A DNA stretch of 64,000 nucleotides from DATEDA01 sp963820965 (GTDB lineage: Bacteria; Pseudomonadota; Gammaproteobacteria; Burkholderiales; SG8-39), in contig CAWGCC010000005.1 in the NCBI GenBank assembly GCA_963820965.1, forward strand, positions 248,001-312,000. Reading direction: 5' to 3'. This document shows positions 40,877 to 49,027 of this stretch, one piece after another. The notes below the pieces were generated by a model, which worked only from the letters and a program-made list of their open reading frames with translations, searched no databases and was not told the origin of the DNA. How positions within the stretch are numbered: position 1 is the stretch's first letter; each line of letters starts with the position of its first letter. The translations under genes and the position numbers were made by a program.

Positions 40877-41512
40877 ATGGAAGTTGTTTCTTACGTTCGC
40901 GCCTCCTGCGCGCTCCACTCCCTGCCCCCGGCCGTCCTCGACCGGCGCGGGATGGCGCGCCTCGAGCCGGTTCATCGGACGCACCCGCAGCGGGCGTCGT
41001 TCGAGCACTTCATCGCAGCGCGGTTCTACCGCGCCTACGGCGCCCGGGTGGCGCACTTCTCACCCCATCTGCTCGGTGTCCGCGACTCGCTGGCGCAGTG
41101 GCAGGCGTCCTCCGGTTACACGCCCGCGCACGGGCGTCGGCTGTTCCTGGAGCAATACCTTGGCCAGCCCGTCGAGGATTCGCTGGCGCGGAGGTTCGGA
41201 CGACCGGTCGCGCGCGATGGGATCGCCGAGGTGGGCAATCTCGCCGCCGTGTCGGCCGGGATGGCGCGGATCCTCATCCCGCTCCTCGCACGGCATCTAC
41301 ATCGGCTGGGGTACGAATGGGTGGTTTTCACTGCCACCCGTGGGTTGCGCAACTCGTTCCGGCGCCTGGGGCTGAACCCGCTCCGCCTCGCGCGTGCCGA
41401 CCCGGCGCGACTGCCCGACGGCGGCAGGAGCTGGGGCAGCTACTATGAGCACGATCCTCTCGTAATGGCCGGCAAGATCGCCTGCGGGCTGCACGTCTCG
41501 TCGCGTGCATGA
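40877..41512 (+). CDS. Thermostable hemolysin family protein
   Basis: A 211-residue cytoplasmic protein of the thermostable (delta-VPH type) hemolysin family. Conserved family blocks are visible: EHFIAARFYRAYGARVAHFS (about 43-62), PHLLGVRDSLAQWQASSGYT, GRRLFLEQYLGQPVEDSLAR, IAEVGNLAAVSAGMARILIP and YEWVVFTATRGLRNSFRRLG. The pattern resembles an acyltransferase (GNAT/autoinducer-synthase-like) fold more than a toxin, and no signal peptide is present; true haemolytic activity is doubtful. It is the first gene of a five-gene operon, its stop overlapping the next start by four bases (ATGA, 41509-41512). A role as acyl-group transferase in a small-molecule pathway is inferred from the neighbours. 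Confidence 0.87.
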   Translation: MEVVSYVRASCALHSLPPAVLDRRGMARLEPVHRTHPQRASFEHFIAARFYRAYGARVAHFSPHLLGVRDSLAQWQASSGYTPAHGRRLFLEQYLGQPVEDSLARRFGRPVARDGIAEVGNLAAVSAGMARILIPLLARHLHRLGYEWVVFTATRGLRNSFRRLGLNPLRLARADPARLPDGGRSWGSYYEHDPLVMAGKIACGLHVSSRA

Positions 41513-43017
41513 CCGGGCGACCGTACCCTAGCCGCGACCCGGCGTCCGATGCCCAGCGCCCGGCGCTCTGCGGCACGCGCGAGACGCTCTCCGCGCCCGC
41601 GCTGGCCGAGCGCATCGAGCGCCTGGCCGTTGCGTTCCGCCATGCGGCACCCCGTCCCCGGATGCTGGGCGTCCTCGCTGACAACGGGCCGGACTGGGTG
41701 GTCATCGATCTCGCCGCCGAGCGCATCGGCCTGCCGGTCGTTCCGCTTCCCGCTTTCTTCACGGTCGCGCAGTTGCAACACGCCGTCGGCGCGACCGGCA
41801 TGGACGCGCTCTTCTGCGAGACGACGAACGCGGCCCGCGCGCTCGGCTTCCAGCACGCCGGCACGCCGGACGGTGTGAGCGTGCCGTGGTTCCGACGCGC
41901 CGGGGAGGCGGTCCCGGTGCCTGCGCAAACGTCGAAGATCACGTTCACCTCAGGCACGACCGGGATGCCGAAGGGCGTTTGCCTCGGCACGGTACAACAG
42001 CGGACGGTCGCGCGCGCGCTCGTCGCGGCGACGAGCGGTCTCGGGATCGAACGGCACCTGTCGCTCCTGCCGTTGCCCGTGTTGCTCGAGAACGTCGCCG
42101 GCATCTACGCCGCGATGCTGGCTGGCGCCACATGCTGCGTTCCGCCGCTCGCCGAAGTCGGTGTGAGCGGCGCGACGGCGTTCGACCCCCACGCCTGTCT
42201 CGCCGCGATCGATCGGTGGCAGGCGCACAGCGTGATCCTCCTCCCGCAGATGATGATCGCGCTGACGGCCGCGCTCGAGGCGGGCGCGCCGCCGCCGTCG
42301 CAGCTCCGCTTCGCCGCAGTGGGCGGGGCCAAGGTCGCGCCCTCGCTCGTCGCGCGCGCGCGATCGGCGGGCCTCCCGGCGTACGAGGGGTACGGGCTCT
42401 CGGAATGCGCGTCAGTGGTCGCCTTGAACGTCCCCGGTGCGGACCGTCCGGGCAGCGTCGGCCGCGCGCTGGCGCACGCCGACCTGCGCGTCGACGACAA
42501 TGGCGAGATCCTGGTCTCGCGTGCGGGCTTTCTCGGCTACCTCGGCGCCGAGCAGCAGTCCGGAAACACCGCGTGGCTGCGGACCGGCGATCTCGGACGG
42601 CTCGATGCCGCCGGCTTCCTCCACGTCGAGGGACGCCGCAAGCACCTGCTGATCACGTCGTTCGGCCGGAACGTCGCGCCCGAATGGCCGGAGGCGGAGC
42701 TCCTCGCCGGGTCGGCCATCGCGCAGGCGGCAGTGTTCGGCGAGGCGCGTCCGCGGCTCTGCGCGGTCATCGTGCCGCGGACGCCGGCCGTGCCCGACGC
42801 CGCGATCGAGGCCGAGGTCCGCGCCGCCAACCGCCGCCTGCCCGACTACGCGCAGGTCCGCTTCTGGATTCGCGCCGATGTGCCATTCAGCGCCGAGGAG
42901 GGGCTCGCCACGGCGAACGGCCGCACCCGCCGCGATGCCGTCTGGTCGCGCTACGGCGCACGTCTGGACGCCAGCTACCAAACCCAACCCGGAGTCGAAG
43001 TCGATGTCGTTCTTTGA
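41509..43017 (+). CDS. AMP-binding (ANL) ligase-like protein with altered A10 lysine
   Basis: A 502-residue member of the acyl-adenylating superfamily. Motifs: A3 KITFTSGTTGMPKGVCLGTV (about 144-163), A5 YEGYGLSECASV, A7 WLRTGDLGRLDAAGFLHVEG, A8 RRKHLLITSFGRNVAPEWPE. At the A10 position, where GK supplies the catalytic lysine for adenylation, the protein reads GLATANGRTRRDAVW: Arg in place of Lys. Adenylation may therefore be slow or absent, or the thioester/acyl-transfer step may be the main activity. The N-terminus is short (first residues MTGRPYPSRDPASDAQRPAL). Overlaps at both ends (four bases with the hemolysin-family gene, 14 bases with the next) show strict co-translation. Confidence 0.9.
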   Translation: MTGRPYPSRDPASDAQRPALCGTRETLSAPALAERIERLAVAFRHAAPRPRMLGVLADNGPDWVVIDLAAERIGLPVVPLPAFFTVAQLQHAVGATGMDALFCETTNAARALGFQHAGTPDGVSVPWFRRAGEAVPVPAQTSKITFTSGTTGMPKGVCLGTVQQRTVARALVAATSGLGIERHLSLLPLPVLLENVAGIYAAMLAGATCCVPPLAEVGVSGATAFDPHACLAAIDRWQAHSVILLPQMMIALTAALEAGAPPPSQLRFAAVGGAKVAPSLVARARSAGLPAYEGYGLSECASVVALNVPGADRPGSVGRALAHADLRVDDNGEILVSRAGFLGYLGAEQQSGNTAWLRTGDLGRLDAAGFLHVEGRRKHLLITSFGRNVAPEWPEAELLAGSAIAQAAVFGEARPRLCAVIVPRTPAVPDAAIEAEVRAANRRLPDYAQVRFWIRADVPFSAEEGLATANGRTRRDAVWSRYGARLDASYQTQPGVEVDVVL

Positions 43018-43684
43018 ACAGCTGCAGCAACGGACCTCCAGCGCGCGCGCCGAGCTGTTCGCGATCCCGGTGATCCGCGAGTGCATTGCGGGGCGGGTGA
43101 CACGCGATCAGTACCTGGCGTTTCTCACCCAGGCCTATCACCACGTCAAGCACACGGTGCCGCTGCTGATGGCATGCGGCAGCCGCGTGCCGGAGGCGCA
43201 GGGTTGGCTGCGCACCGCGATCGTCGAGTACATCGCCGAGGAAGCCGGTCACGAGGAATGGATCCTCAACGACATCGCCGCGAGCGGCGGCGATCCCGGC
43301 GCGGTGCGCATGGGCGCGCCCGCGCCTGCGACCGAGCTGATGGTGGCCTATGTGCACGATTACATCGCGCGCCGCAACCCGGTAGGGTTCTTCGGGATGG
43401 TGCACGTGCTCGAGGGCACGAGCATCGCGCTCGCTACCATTGCCGCGCAGGCGATCCGGAGCGAGCTCGGCCTGCCGCCCGAGGCGTTCACGTACCTGAC
43501 TTCCCACGGCGCGCTCGACCAGCAGCACGTCCGCTTCTTCGCCGGGCTGATGGACCGGCTCGAGGATCCGGCCGACCAGGCGGCGGTGACGCACGTCGCG
43601 ACGATGGTGTTCCGGCTCTACGGCGACATCCTTCGCGCGCTGCCGCGCTTCGACGCGCCCGTGCGGACGTGGCGGGCGGCATGA
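43004..43684 (+). CDS. Haem-oxygenase-fold iron-containing redox enzyme (TenA/PqqC/UndA type)
   Basis: A 226-residue all-helical protein; start ATG 43004 behind CGGAGTCGAAG, within the end of the ligase gene. Metal-ligand-like residues appear in the order expected for haem-oxygenase-like diiron enzymes: FLTQAYHHVKHTVPLLMACG (His), VEYIAEEAGHEEWILNDIAA (Glu, His), NPVGFFGMVHVLEGTSIALA (His/Glu), ALDQQHVRFFAGLMDRLEDP (Asp, His). This family includes UndA, which decarboxylates fatty acids to alkenes, and N-oxygenases acting on amine substrates; the actual reaction here is unknown. It lies between a ligase and a reductase, with a four-base ATGA overlap to the next gene. It probably oxidises the product of the upstream ligase/acyltransferase. 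Confidence 0.85.
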   Translation: MSFFEQLQQRTSSARAELFAIPVIRECIAGRVTRDQYLAFLTQAYHHVKHTVPLLMACGSRVPEAQGWLRTAIVEYIAEEAGHEEWILNDIAASGGDPGAVRMGAPAPATELMVAYVHDYIARRNPVGFFGMVHVLEGTSIALATIAAQAIRSELGLPPEAFTYLTSHGALDQQHVRFFAGLMDRLEDPADQAAVTHVATMVFRLYGDILRALPRFDAPVRTWRAA

Positions 43685-44544
43685 ACGCGCCGCGCTACCG
43701 GGCGGTCCTGACCGGCGCCGGCGGCGGCATCGGGGCCGCGATCGCCGCGGCGCTCGCGCCGATGTGCGAGATCCTGCTGCTCGTCGGACGCGACGCCGCG
43801 CGGCTGTCCAAGATCCAGCGCGAGCTCGCACGCTCGGGCGCGCGAAGCCTGGCGGTCGCGGCCGATCTCACGACGGATTCCGGCCGCGAAGCAGCGGTGC
43901 GTGCGGCCGTGGAGACGCCCGGCGGCGTCGACCTTCTCATCAACAACGCGGGGACGAGCGAGTTCGCCTGGCTCGCCGACCAGAGCGACGAGGCGGTCGA
44001 GCGAATCCTGCAGATCAATGCCATCGCGCCGATGCAGCTCACGCGGCGGCTGCTGCCCCTGCTGCACGCGCAGCCGGCCGCGACCATCGTGAACGTCGGG
44101 TCGATCTTCGGCTACCTCGGCTATCCCGGCTGCGCCGCGTACAGCGCAAGCAAGTTCGCGCTCCGCGGCTTCACCGAAGCGCTCCGACGCGAGCTCGCGG
44201 ACGGGCCGGTGAGGGTCGCGTACTTCGCGCCGCGAGCGACGCGCACCGCGCTGAACAGCGACGCGCTCTGCGCGCTCAACGCCGAGCTCGGTGTGGCGAT
44301 GGACGCTCCCGGCACGGTCGCCGCGGAGCTCGTACGCCTGGTTCGCCGGCCGGCACGCGAGCGGCTGCTCGGGATGCCGGAGAAGCTCCTCGCGCGCCTG
44401 AACCAGCTCCTGCCCGGCCTGGTGGACGGTGCGCTCCGGCGGCAGCTGCCGCTCATCCGCCGCTACGCACGAGGCGGCGCACCGGACTCCGCGCCGCCGC
44501 TGGCGGCATCTTCAATCCGCACTTCAGGGGGAGGCACTTCATGA
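43681..44544 (+). CDS. Short-chain dehydrogenase/reductase (SDR)
   Basis: A 287-residue classical SDR. The cofactor motif is RAVLTGAGGGIGAAIAAALA (TGxxxGIG, about residues 8-27), with AADLTTDSGREAAVRAAVET; DLLINNAGTSEFAWLADQSD gives the NNAG; the catalytic triad is Ser in TIVNVGSIFGYLGYPGCAAY, then Tyr and Lys in YSASKFALRGFTEALRRELA. An Arg in LLLVGRDAARLS after the second strand favours NADP(H). The C-terminal tail (residues about 250-287) is Pro/Ser rich and may be an extension. Start ATG 43681 and stop 44544 overlap both neighbours by four bases. It probably reduces or oxidises an intermediate of this operon's pathway. Confidence 0.92.
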   Translation: MNAPRYRAVLTGAGGGIGAAIAAALAPMCEILLLVGRDAARLSKIQRELARSGARSLAVAADLTTDSGREAAVRAAVETPGGVDLLINNAGTSEFAWLADQSDEAVERILQINAIAPMQLTRRLLPLLHAQPAATIVNVGSIFGYLGYPGCAAYSASKFALRGFTEALRRELADGPVRVAYFAPRATRTALNSDALCALNAELGVAMDAPGTVAAELVRLVRRPARERLLGMPEKLLARLNQLLPGLVDGALRRQLPLIRRYARGGAPDSAPPLAASSIRTSGGGTS

Positions 44545-45185
44545 AATCGACCGCAATCGCAGTGCTCGCGCTCGTCGCGCTCGCCGCATCGCCGCTCGCG
44601 CGCGCGGGGGTGGACGACGATGTCCGCCACCTGCAGCGCGAGTGGGAGGAAATCAAGTACCGCAAGCCGAAGGCGGAGCAGGAAAAGGCGTACGAAGCGC
44701 TCAGTCAGACTGCGGGCACCGTGCGCACGAAGTACGCCGAGCGCGCCGAACCGGAGATCTGGTACGGCATCATCGTGGCGAGCTACGCCGGCGCCAAGGG
44801 CGGACTCGGCGCGCTCGCGCTCGCGAAGGACGCGAAGCAGGCGCTCGAGCGCGCGCTGGCGCTCGACCCGAAGGCGCTCGCCGGCTCCGCCTACACGAGC
44901 CTCGGCTCGCTCTACTACCAGGTGCCCGGGTGGCCGATCGGGTTCGGCGACGACAGGAAGGCACGCGAGCTGCTGGAGACGGCGCTGGCCATAAACCCCG
45001 ACGGGATCGATCCGAACTTCTTCTTCGGCGATCTCCTGTATCGAAAGGGCGACTACGTCGGCGCGCGCAAGGCACTCGAGCGGGCGCTCCAGGCGCCTTC
45101 CCGCCCCGACCGCCCGCTCGCCGACGAAGGCCGGCGCAAGGAGATCGAGGAGTTGCTGGTGAAGATCCGCGACAAGAGCAGCTGA
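44541..45185 (+). CDS. Exported TPR-type protein (TRAP transporter TatT-like)
   Basis: A 214-residue exported protein; start ATG 44541 behind GGGGGAGG, overlapping the SDR stop by four bases. Signal peptide STAIAVLALVALAASPLARA. The rest is helical with TPR-like repeats: EIWYGIIVASYAGAKGGLGA, ALAKDAKQALERALALDPKA, LAGSAYTSLGSLYYQVPGWP, KARELLETALAINPDGIDPN, GDYVGARKALERALQAP. The GSLYYQVPGWPIGFGD signature is common to small exported TPR proteins near lipid or transport operons. No lipobox cysteine is evident, so a soluble periplasmic location is likely. It is the last gene of the operon before the two-component genes. Confidence 0.82.
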   Translation: MKSTAIAVLALVALAASPLARAGVDDDVRHLQREWEEIKYRKPKAEQEKAYEALSQTAGTVRTKYAERAEPEIWYGIIVASYAGAKGGLGALALAKDAKQALERALALDPKALAGSAYTSLGSLYYQVPGWPIGFGDDRKARELLETALAINPDGIDPNFFFGDLLYRKGDYVGARKALERALQAPSRPDRPLADEGRRKEIEELLVKIRDKSS

Positions 45186-45267
45186 ACCGGCGCGAAGTTG
45201 AGCGTGCCGGGTACGCGGGAGTATTCTCGCGGATCGAGATTTCCGGCCCGCATTCAAGCCGTCCACC

Positions 45268-45945
45268 GTGCGCATCCTTCTGGTCGAGGACGACGAGCTC
45301 CTCGGGGCCGGCATTCGCGACGCGCTCGAGCGCGCGCTGTACGCGGTCGAATGGGTGGCTGACGGCCCGAAGGCGCTCGCCGCGCTGCAGGCCAGCACGT
45401 TCGAGCTCGTCATTCTCGACCTTGGCCTGCCCGGGCTCGACGGCATCGAGGTGTTGCGCCGCCTGCGCGCGGGCGGCGCCGCGACGCCCGTGCTGGTGCT
45501 GAGCGCGCGCGACACGGCGCCCGACCGGGTGCTCGGCCTTGATGCCGGCGCCGACGATTACCTGATCAAGCCGTTCGACGTCGACGAGCTGCTCGCGCGG
45601 GCGCGCGCGCAGCAGCGGCGGCTGCGCGGTGCGGCGGTCAACGTGATCGAGCACGGCCGCCTGCTGCTCGACCCGGCGGCCCTGGCGGTCACCTACGAGG
45701 GCCGGCCCGTCGTCCTCCAGCGACGCGAATTCATGCTGCTGCTGAGACTGCTCCAGAGCGCCGGACAGGTGCTCAGCCGGGCGCAGCTCGAAGAGTCGGT
45801 CTACGGCTGGGACGGCAGCGTCGAGAGCAACACCGTCGACGTGCACATCCACAAGCTGCGCAGGAAACTGTATCCGGAGGTGATCCGCACCGTTCGCGGC
45901 GTCGGCTACGTCGCCGACCCGCCGCCGCCCGCGCCGGCCGACTGA
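45268..45945 (+). CDS. OmpR-type response regulator (QseB/PmrA-like)
   Basis: A 225-residue response regulator, GTG start 45268, 82 bases behind the operon above. The receiver domain has the acidic pair MRILLVEDDELLGAG, the phospho-acceptor Asp in LVILDLGLPGLDGIEVLRRL (about 51), Thr/Ser in VLVLSARDTAPDRVLGLDAG and Lys in DYLIKPFDVDELLARARA. The winged-helix output domain includes LQRREFMLLLRLLQSAGQVL, SRAQLEESVYGWDGSVESNT and DVHIHKLRRKLYPEVIRTVR. It is followed by its sensor kinase after 16 bases. It presumably regulates the adjacent operon or outer-envelope genes (inference). Confidence 0.93.
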   Translation: MRILLVEDDELLGAGIRDALERALYAVEWVADGPKALAALQASTFELVILDLGLPGLDGIEVLRRLRAGGAATPVLVLSARDTAPDRVLGLDAGADDYLIKPFDVDELLARARAQQRRLRGAAVNVIEHGRLLLDPAALAVTYEGRPVVLQRREFMLLLRLLQSAGQVLSRAQLEESVYGWDGSVESNTVDVHIHKLRRKLYPEVIRTVRGVGYVADPPPPAPAD

Positions 45946-45961
45946 GCGCAGGCGGTCACCG

Positions 45962-47377
45962 ATGTCCGCGCCCCGCGAGAAGCCGCGCACTGCACGTTCG
46001 ATACGTACCGTGCTTCTTGCAGGCACGATCGCCGCGCTGCTCGTCGTGCTCGGCGCCGCCGCGTGGGTAAGCTTCGACGCGAGCGAGGAAGAGGCCCAGG
46101 AGCTCTTCGACGCACGGCTCGCCACATCGGGTCGCGTGCTCGAGGCGCTGGTGGCCCGGCAGGTCGAGCGGGCGACCGTCGCCGCGCCGATCGTGATCAC
46201 CCTGCCCGATGGGCTCGAGGCCAGGGACCACGACACGCCCAACCCGCTCGGCCATTTTTACGAGACCAAGATCGCCTTCCAGGTGTGGGACGACGACGGC
46301 AAACTGCTCGTGCGCTCCGCATCGGCGCCGGACGCGCCGTTCGCGCCGTTCGCGGCCGGGTTCAGCGCGCAGGCGTTCGGCGAGCGGCAGTGGCGCGTGT
46401 TCTCGCTCCGCTCCGGCCACGTTTGGATCCAGGTCGGCGAGCGCGACGACGCGCGGCGGGAGCTGTCGGAAAAGCTCGCGCTCGCGGCGGTCGCGCCGCT
46501 GATCGTGAGCATCCCCCTGCTGCTCGTGCTCCTCGGCCTGCTGATCCGCTACGGGCTTGCGCCGCTGTCGAGCCTCGCGCACCAGATCGAGGCTCGCCAG
46601 CCCGGCGCGGTCTCCCCGCTCACGCTCTCGCGCACGCCGGCCGAGATCGCTCCGGTCCTCGACGCGCTGAACGGCCTGCTCGGCCGGGTGCAGGACGCGC
46701 TCGCGCGCGAGCGGCGGTTCACTGCCGACGCGGCCCATGAGCTGCGCACGCCCCTCGCAGCACTGAAGGTACACGCACAGAACGCGGCACGCGCGACCTC
46801 CGCCGCCGAGCGCGACGCGTCGCTCCATCGCATGCTTATCGGGCTCGAGCGCACCGTGCGCCTCGCCGAACAGATGCTCGCGTACAACCGCGCTGCCGCG
46901 CCCGGTGAGCCGGCGCAAGTCGAGCCGGTGTCCCTCCGCCGGCTGGTCGCGGAGGTGCTCGACAACCTTCAGCCGCGCGTCCGGGAGCGGGGCATCAAGG
47001 TAAGTCTCGCCTGCGAGCCGGTTGCTGCGGAGATCGAGGTCCGCGGCGACCGCCAGAAGCTCGGCAGCCTCGTGAACAATCTGCTCGACAACGCCGTGCG
47101 GCACGCCCCGGAGGACAGCGTAGTCGAGGTGGTGCTCCGCGACGACGCCGGCGAAATTTCGCTCGCCGTCACCGACGAAGGGCCGGGCATTCCGCCGGAG
47201 TTGCGGGAGCGCGTCTTCGAAAGCTACTACCGGATCCCGGGCTCGGCCGGATCGGGGAGCGGCCTGGGCCTGGCGATCGTCAAGGAGATCGCCCAGGTCC
47301 ATGGAGCGCGCGTGGAGCTGTCGGAAGGCGCGGGGGCGCGCGGGACGCGCGTCGTCGTACGATTCCGTTCGGGCTAG
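45962..47377 (+). CDS. Sensor histidine kinase (QseC-like)
   Basis: A 471-residue membrane sensor kinase. Two membrane helices (VLLAGTIAALLVVLGAAAWV about 17-36; APLIVSIPLLLVLLGLLIRY about 179-198) bracket a periplasmic sensory region of about 140 residues containing VWDDDGKLLVRSASAPDAPF. A short linker leads to the H-box FTADAAHELRTPLAALKVHA (about 255-274), the N-box SLVNNLLDNAVRHAPED (about 365-381), G1 VTDEGPGIPPELRERVFESY and G2 GSGLGLAIVKEIAQVHGARV. It pairs with the upstream response regulator. The signal sensed is unknown. Confidence 0.93.
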   Translation: MSAPREKPRTARSIRTVLLAGTIAALLVVLGAAAWVSFDASEEEAQELFDARLATSGRVLEALVARQVERATVAAPIVITLPDGLEARDHDTPNPLGHFYETKIAFQVWDDDGKLLVRSASAPDAPFAPFAAGFSAQAFGERQWRVFSLRSGHVWIQVGERDDARRELSEKLALAAVAPLIVSIPLLLVLLGLLIRYGLAPLSSLAHQIEARQPGAVSPLTLSRTPAEIAPVLDALNGLLGRVQDALARERRFTADAAHELRTPLAALKVHAQNAARATSAAERDASLHRMLIGLERTVRLAEQMLAYNRAAAPGEPAQVEPVSLRRLVAEVLDNLQPRVRERGIKVSLACEPVAAEIEVRGDRQKLGSLVNNLLDNAVRHAPEDSVVEVVLRDDAGEISLAVTDEGPGIPPELRERVFESYYRIPGSAGSGSGLGLAIVKEIAQVHGARVELSEGAGARGTRVVVRFRSG

Positions 47378-47492
47378 GAAAGGCCGAGCGTTATCGGGTC
47401 ATCCGCGGTGCCGGAGGTGTGGTACACCGCGATCAAGCTGTCGCGGGCTCCGGACCCCCACGGCCGTACCACGGCACGGTTCGCGGTGAAAC

Positions 47493-48701
47493 TCAGATCG
47501 GAACAGCCGTCGCGTCGTAGGTGAAGAGCCACTCATAGCGCTCCTGCACCCGTTCCTCGCTCCACTCGCGATCGACATAGGCCTGCGCGCCTCCTGGATC
47601 GGCGAGCGCCGGGTTATGGAAGCGCTTGGCATTGTCGGCCGCGCCGAGAACCATGCGTCGCGTCCGGGCCTTGCGGGCGTTCTCGTAGCGCTCCAGCGCC
47701 GGCTCGATCTCCTCGTACTCGGCCAGAGCGCGGGCGAGCACAAACCCGTCCTCGATCGCCATTACGGCGCCTTGCGCGAGAAACGGCAGGGTCGGGTGGC
47801 AGGCGTCGCCGAGGAGGGTCACGCGGCCAACCGTCCACCGGTCCAGCGGCGGGCGTCCCATCAGCGCCCACTTGAACGGCATTTCGATGTTGCGGATCAG
47901 GAGGTGGACGTCCTCGTGCCACCCGCGGAAGTCGTTCGCGCATTCGGCGACCGTGCCCCGCGCGCTCCATGACTCGACCCGCCAGTCGCTCCGCTCCACG
48001 GCGCCGACGAAGTTCATGAGTTCGCCGCCGCGCACCGGATAGTGCACGACGTGCGCGCCGGGCCCGATCCAGTTGGTGCCGACCAGCCGCCGCATGTGCC
48101 CGGGGAGGCGCGACGCGCGGATCGCGCCTCGCCAGGCAATGATGCCGGTGAACTCCGGCGCGTCGGCGCCGAAGAGCGCTTGCCTGATCACGGAGTGCAC
48201 CCCGTCGGCGCCGATCAACGCGTCGCCGGTCGCCTCGCCGCCGTTGAAGCGCAGTGTCACCGTGCCGCCTTCCGCCCTCATCCCGACGCAGCGGGCACCG
48301 AGATGGATCGCGTCGGGCTTCTCGCGCCGCACGGCTCCCGCCAGCGCTTCCAGCAGGTCCGGCCGGTAGAGAGTGAAGTACGGATACCCGTATCGCGCAA
48401 CCGAGACTGCGCCGAGATCGAACAGCTTCCAGGTCTGCCCGGTGCTCCAGAGGCGCACTTCCTTGCCGGTTGCTTCGCACGCGAGCCGCTGCAGCTCATC
48501 GCCGATGCCGAGCGCGTAGAGCACCCGATTCCCGTTCGCGCTCACCTGCAATCCGGCTCCGACCTCCTTCAGCTCCGACGCCTGCTCGTAGACATCGACG
48601 TCGAAGCCCCGCTTGAGCAGTGCGGCCGCGGCGGTCAATCCGCCGATGCCGGCGCCCGCGATGAGGATGTGCGGCTTGCGAGGCGATGTGACCATTGTCA
48701 T
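47493..48701 (-). CDS. FAD-dependent aromatic monooxygenase (salicylate/3-hydroxybenzoate hydroxylase-like)
   Basis: A 402-residue class A flavoprotein hydroxylase. The ADP-binding fold HILIAGAGIGGLTAAAALLK (about 11-30) is followed by EVGAGLQVSANGNRVLYALG, the DG motif GDALIGADGVHSVIRQALFG (about 158-177), IIAWRGAIRASRLPGHMRR, and GRVTLLGDACHPTLPFLAQG (GD motif, about 292-311). These fit single-component NAD(P)H-dependent hydroxylases that act on hydroxylated benzoates. The start is ATG 48701 or, with better spacing from AAAGGGA, ATG 48695. It is the only complete gene of the minus strand unit downstream of IclR. The Bug gene before it is a fragment. It fits an aromatic-acid pathway with the Rieske dioxygenase across the divergent promoter. 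Confidence 0.92.
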   Translation of the reverse strand: MTMVTSPRKPHILIAGAGIGGLTAAAALLKRGFDVDVYEQASELKEVGAGLQVSANGNRVLYALGIGDELQRLACEATGKEVRLWSTGQTWKLFDLGAVSVARYGYPYFTLYRPDLLEALAGAVRREKPDAIHLGARCVGMRAEGGTVTLRFNGGEATGDALIGADGVHSVIRQALFGADAPEFTGIIAWRGAIRASRLPGHMRRLVGTNWIGPGAHVVHYPVRGGELMNFVGAVERSDWRVESWSARGTVAECANDFRGWHEDVHLLIRNIEMPFKWALMGRPPLDRWTVGRVTLLGDACHPTLPFLAQGAVMAIEDGFVLARALAEYEEIEPALERYENARKARTRRMVLGAADNAKRFHNPALADPGGAQAYVDREWSEERVQERYEWLFTYDATAVPI

Positions 48702-48706
48702 TCCCT

Positions 48707-49027
48707 TTACGCTCGTCGATCGAGCTTGGCGCCCGAAGCCTTCACCACCTTCTCCCAGCGGCCGATCTCGGCGGCGATGAAACCTGCGAACTGCGCGGGT
48801 GTGTCACCGGCCGGTTGCAGGCCTTCACGCGCAAGCAGATCGCGGATCTCGCGCGTGACGAGTGCCTGGCGGAGCACCCCGTTCAGCCGTGCGACGATCT
48901 CGGGCGGCGTGCCTGCCGGGGCGACGAGCCCGCTCCAGAAGCTCACCTGGAATGCTGGCAACCCCCCTTCCACGACCGTCGGCACGTCCGGGAGCGGATC
49001 GCGCTCCGTCTGCGTGATGGCGAGGCG
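48707..49027 (-). pseudogene. C-terminal third of a Bug/TctC receptor gene
   Basis: Starting immediately after the IclR stop codon (49028-49030) the frame reads RLAITQTERDPLPDVPTVVE, then FQVSFWSGLVAPAGTPPEIV, ALVTREIRDLLAREGLQPAG and EIGRWEKVVKASGAKLD. These are the last 105 residues of a Bug receptor (compare PNVPTLTEAGVRGF and WVGIVGPANTPAPI in the intact receptor at 49966-50943). The signal peptide and first two thirds are lost with no remaining trace, so a deletion fused the IclR end to the tail of this gene. Not functional on its own. Confidence 0.85.

Noticed and set aside
40877..41512. Secreted pore-forming toxin
   Set aside because: The family name suggests it, but no signal peptide or amphipathic pore segment is present, and the operon is metabolic in content.
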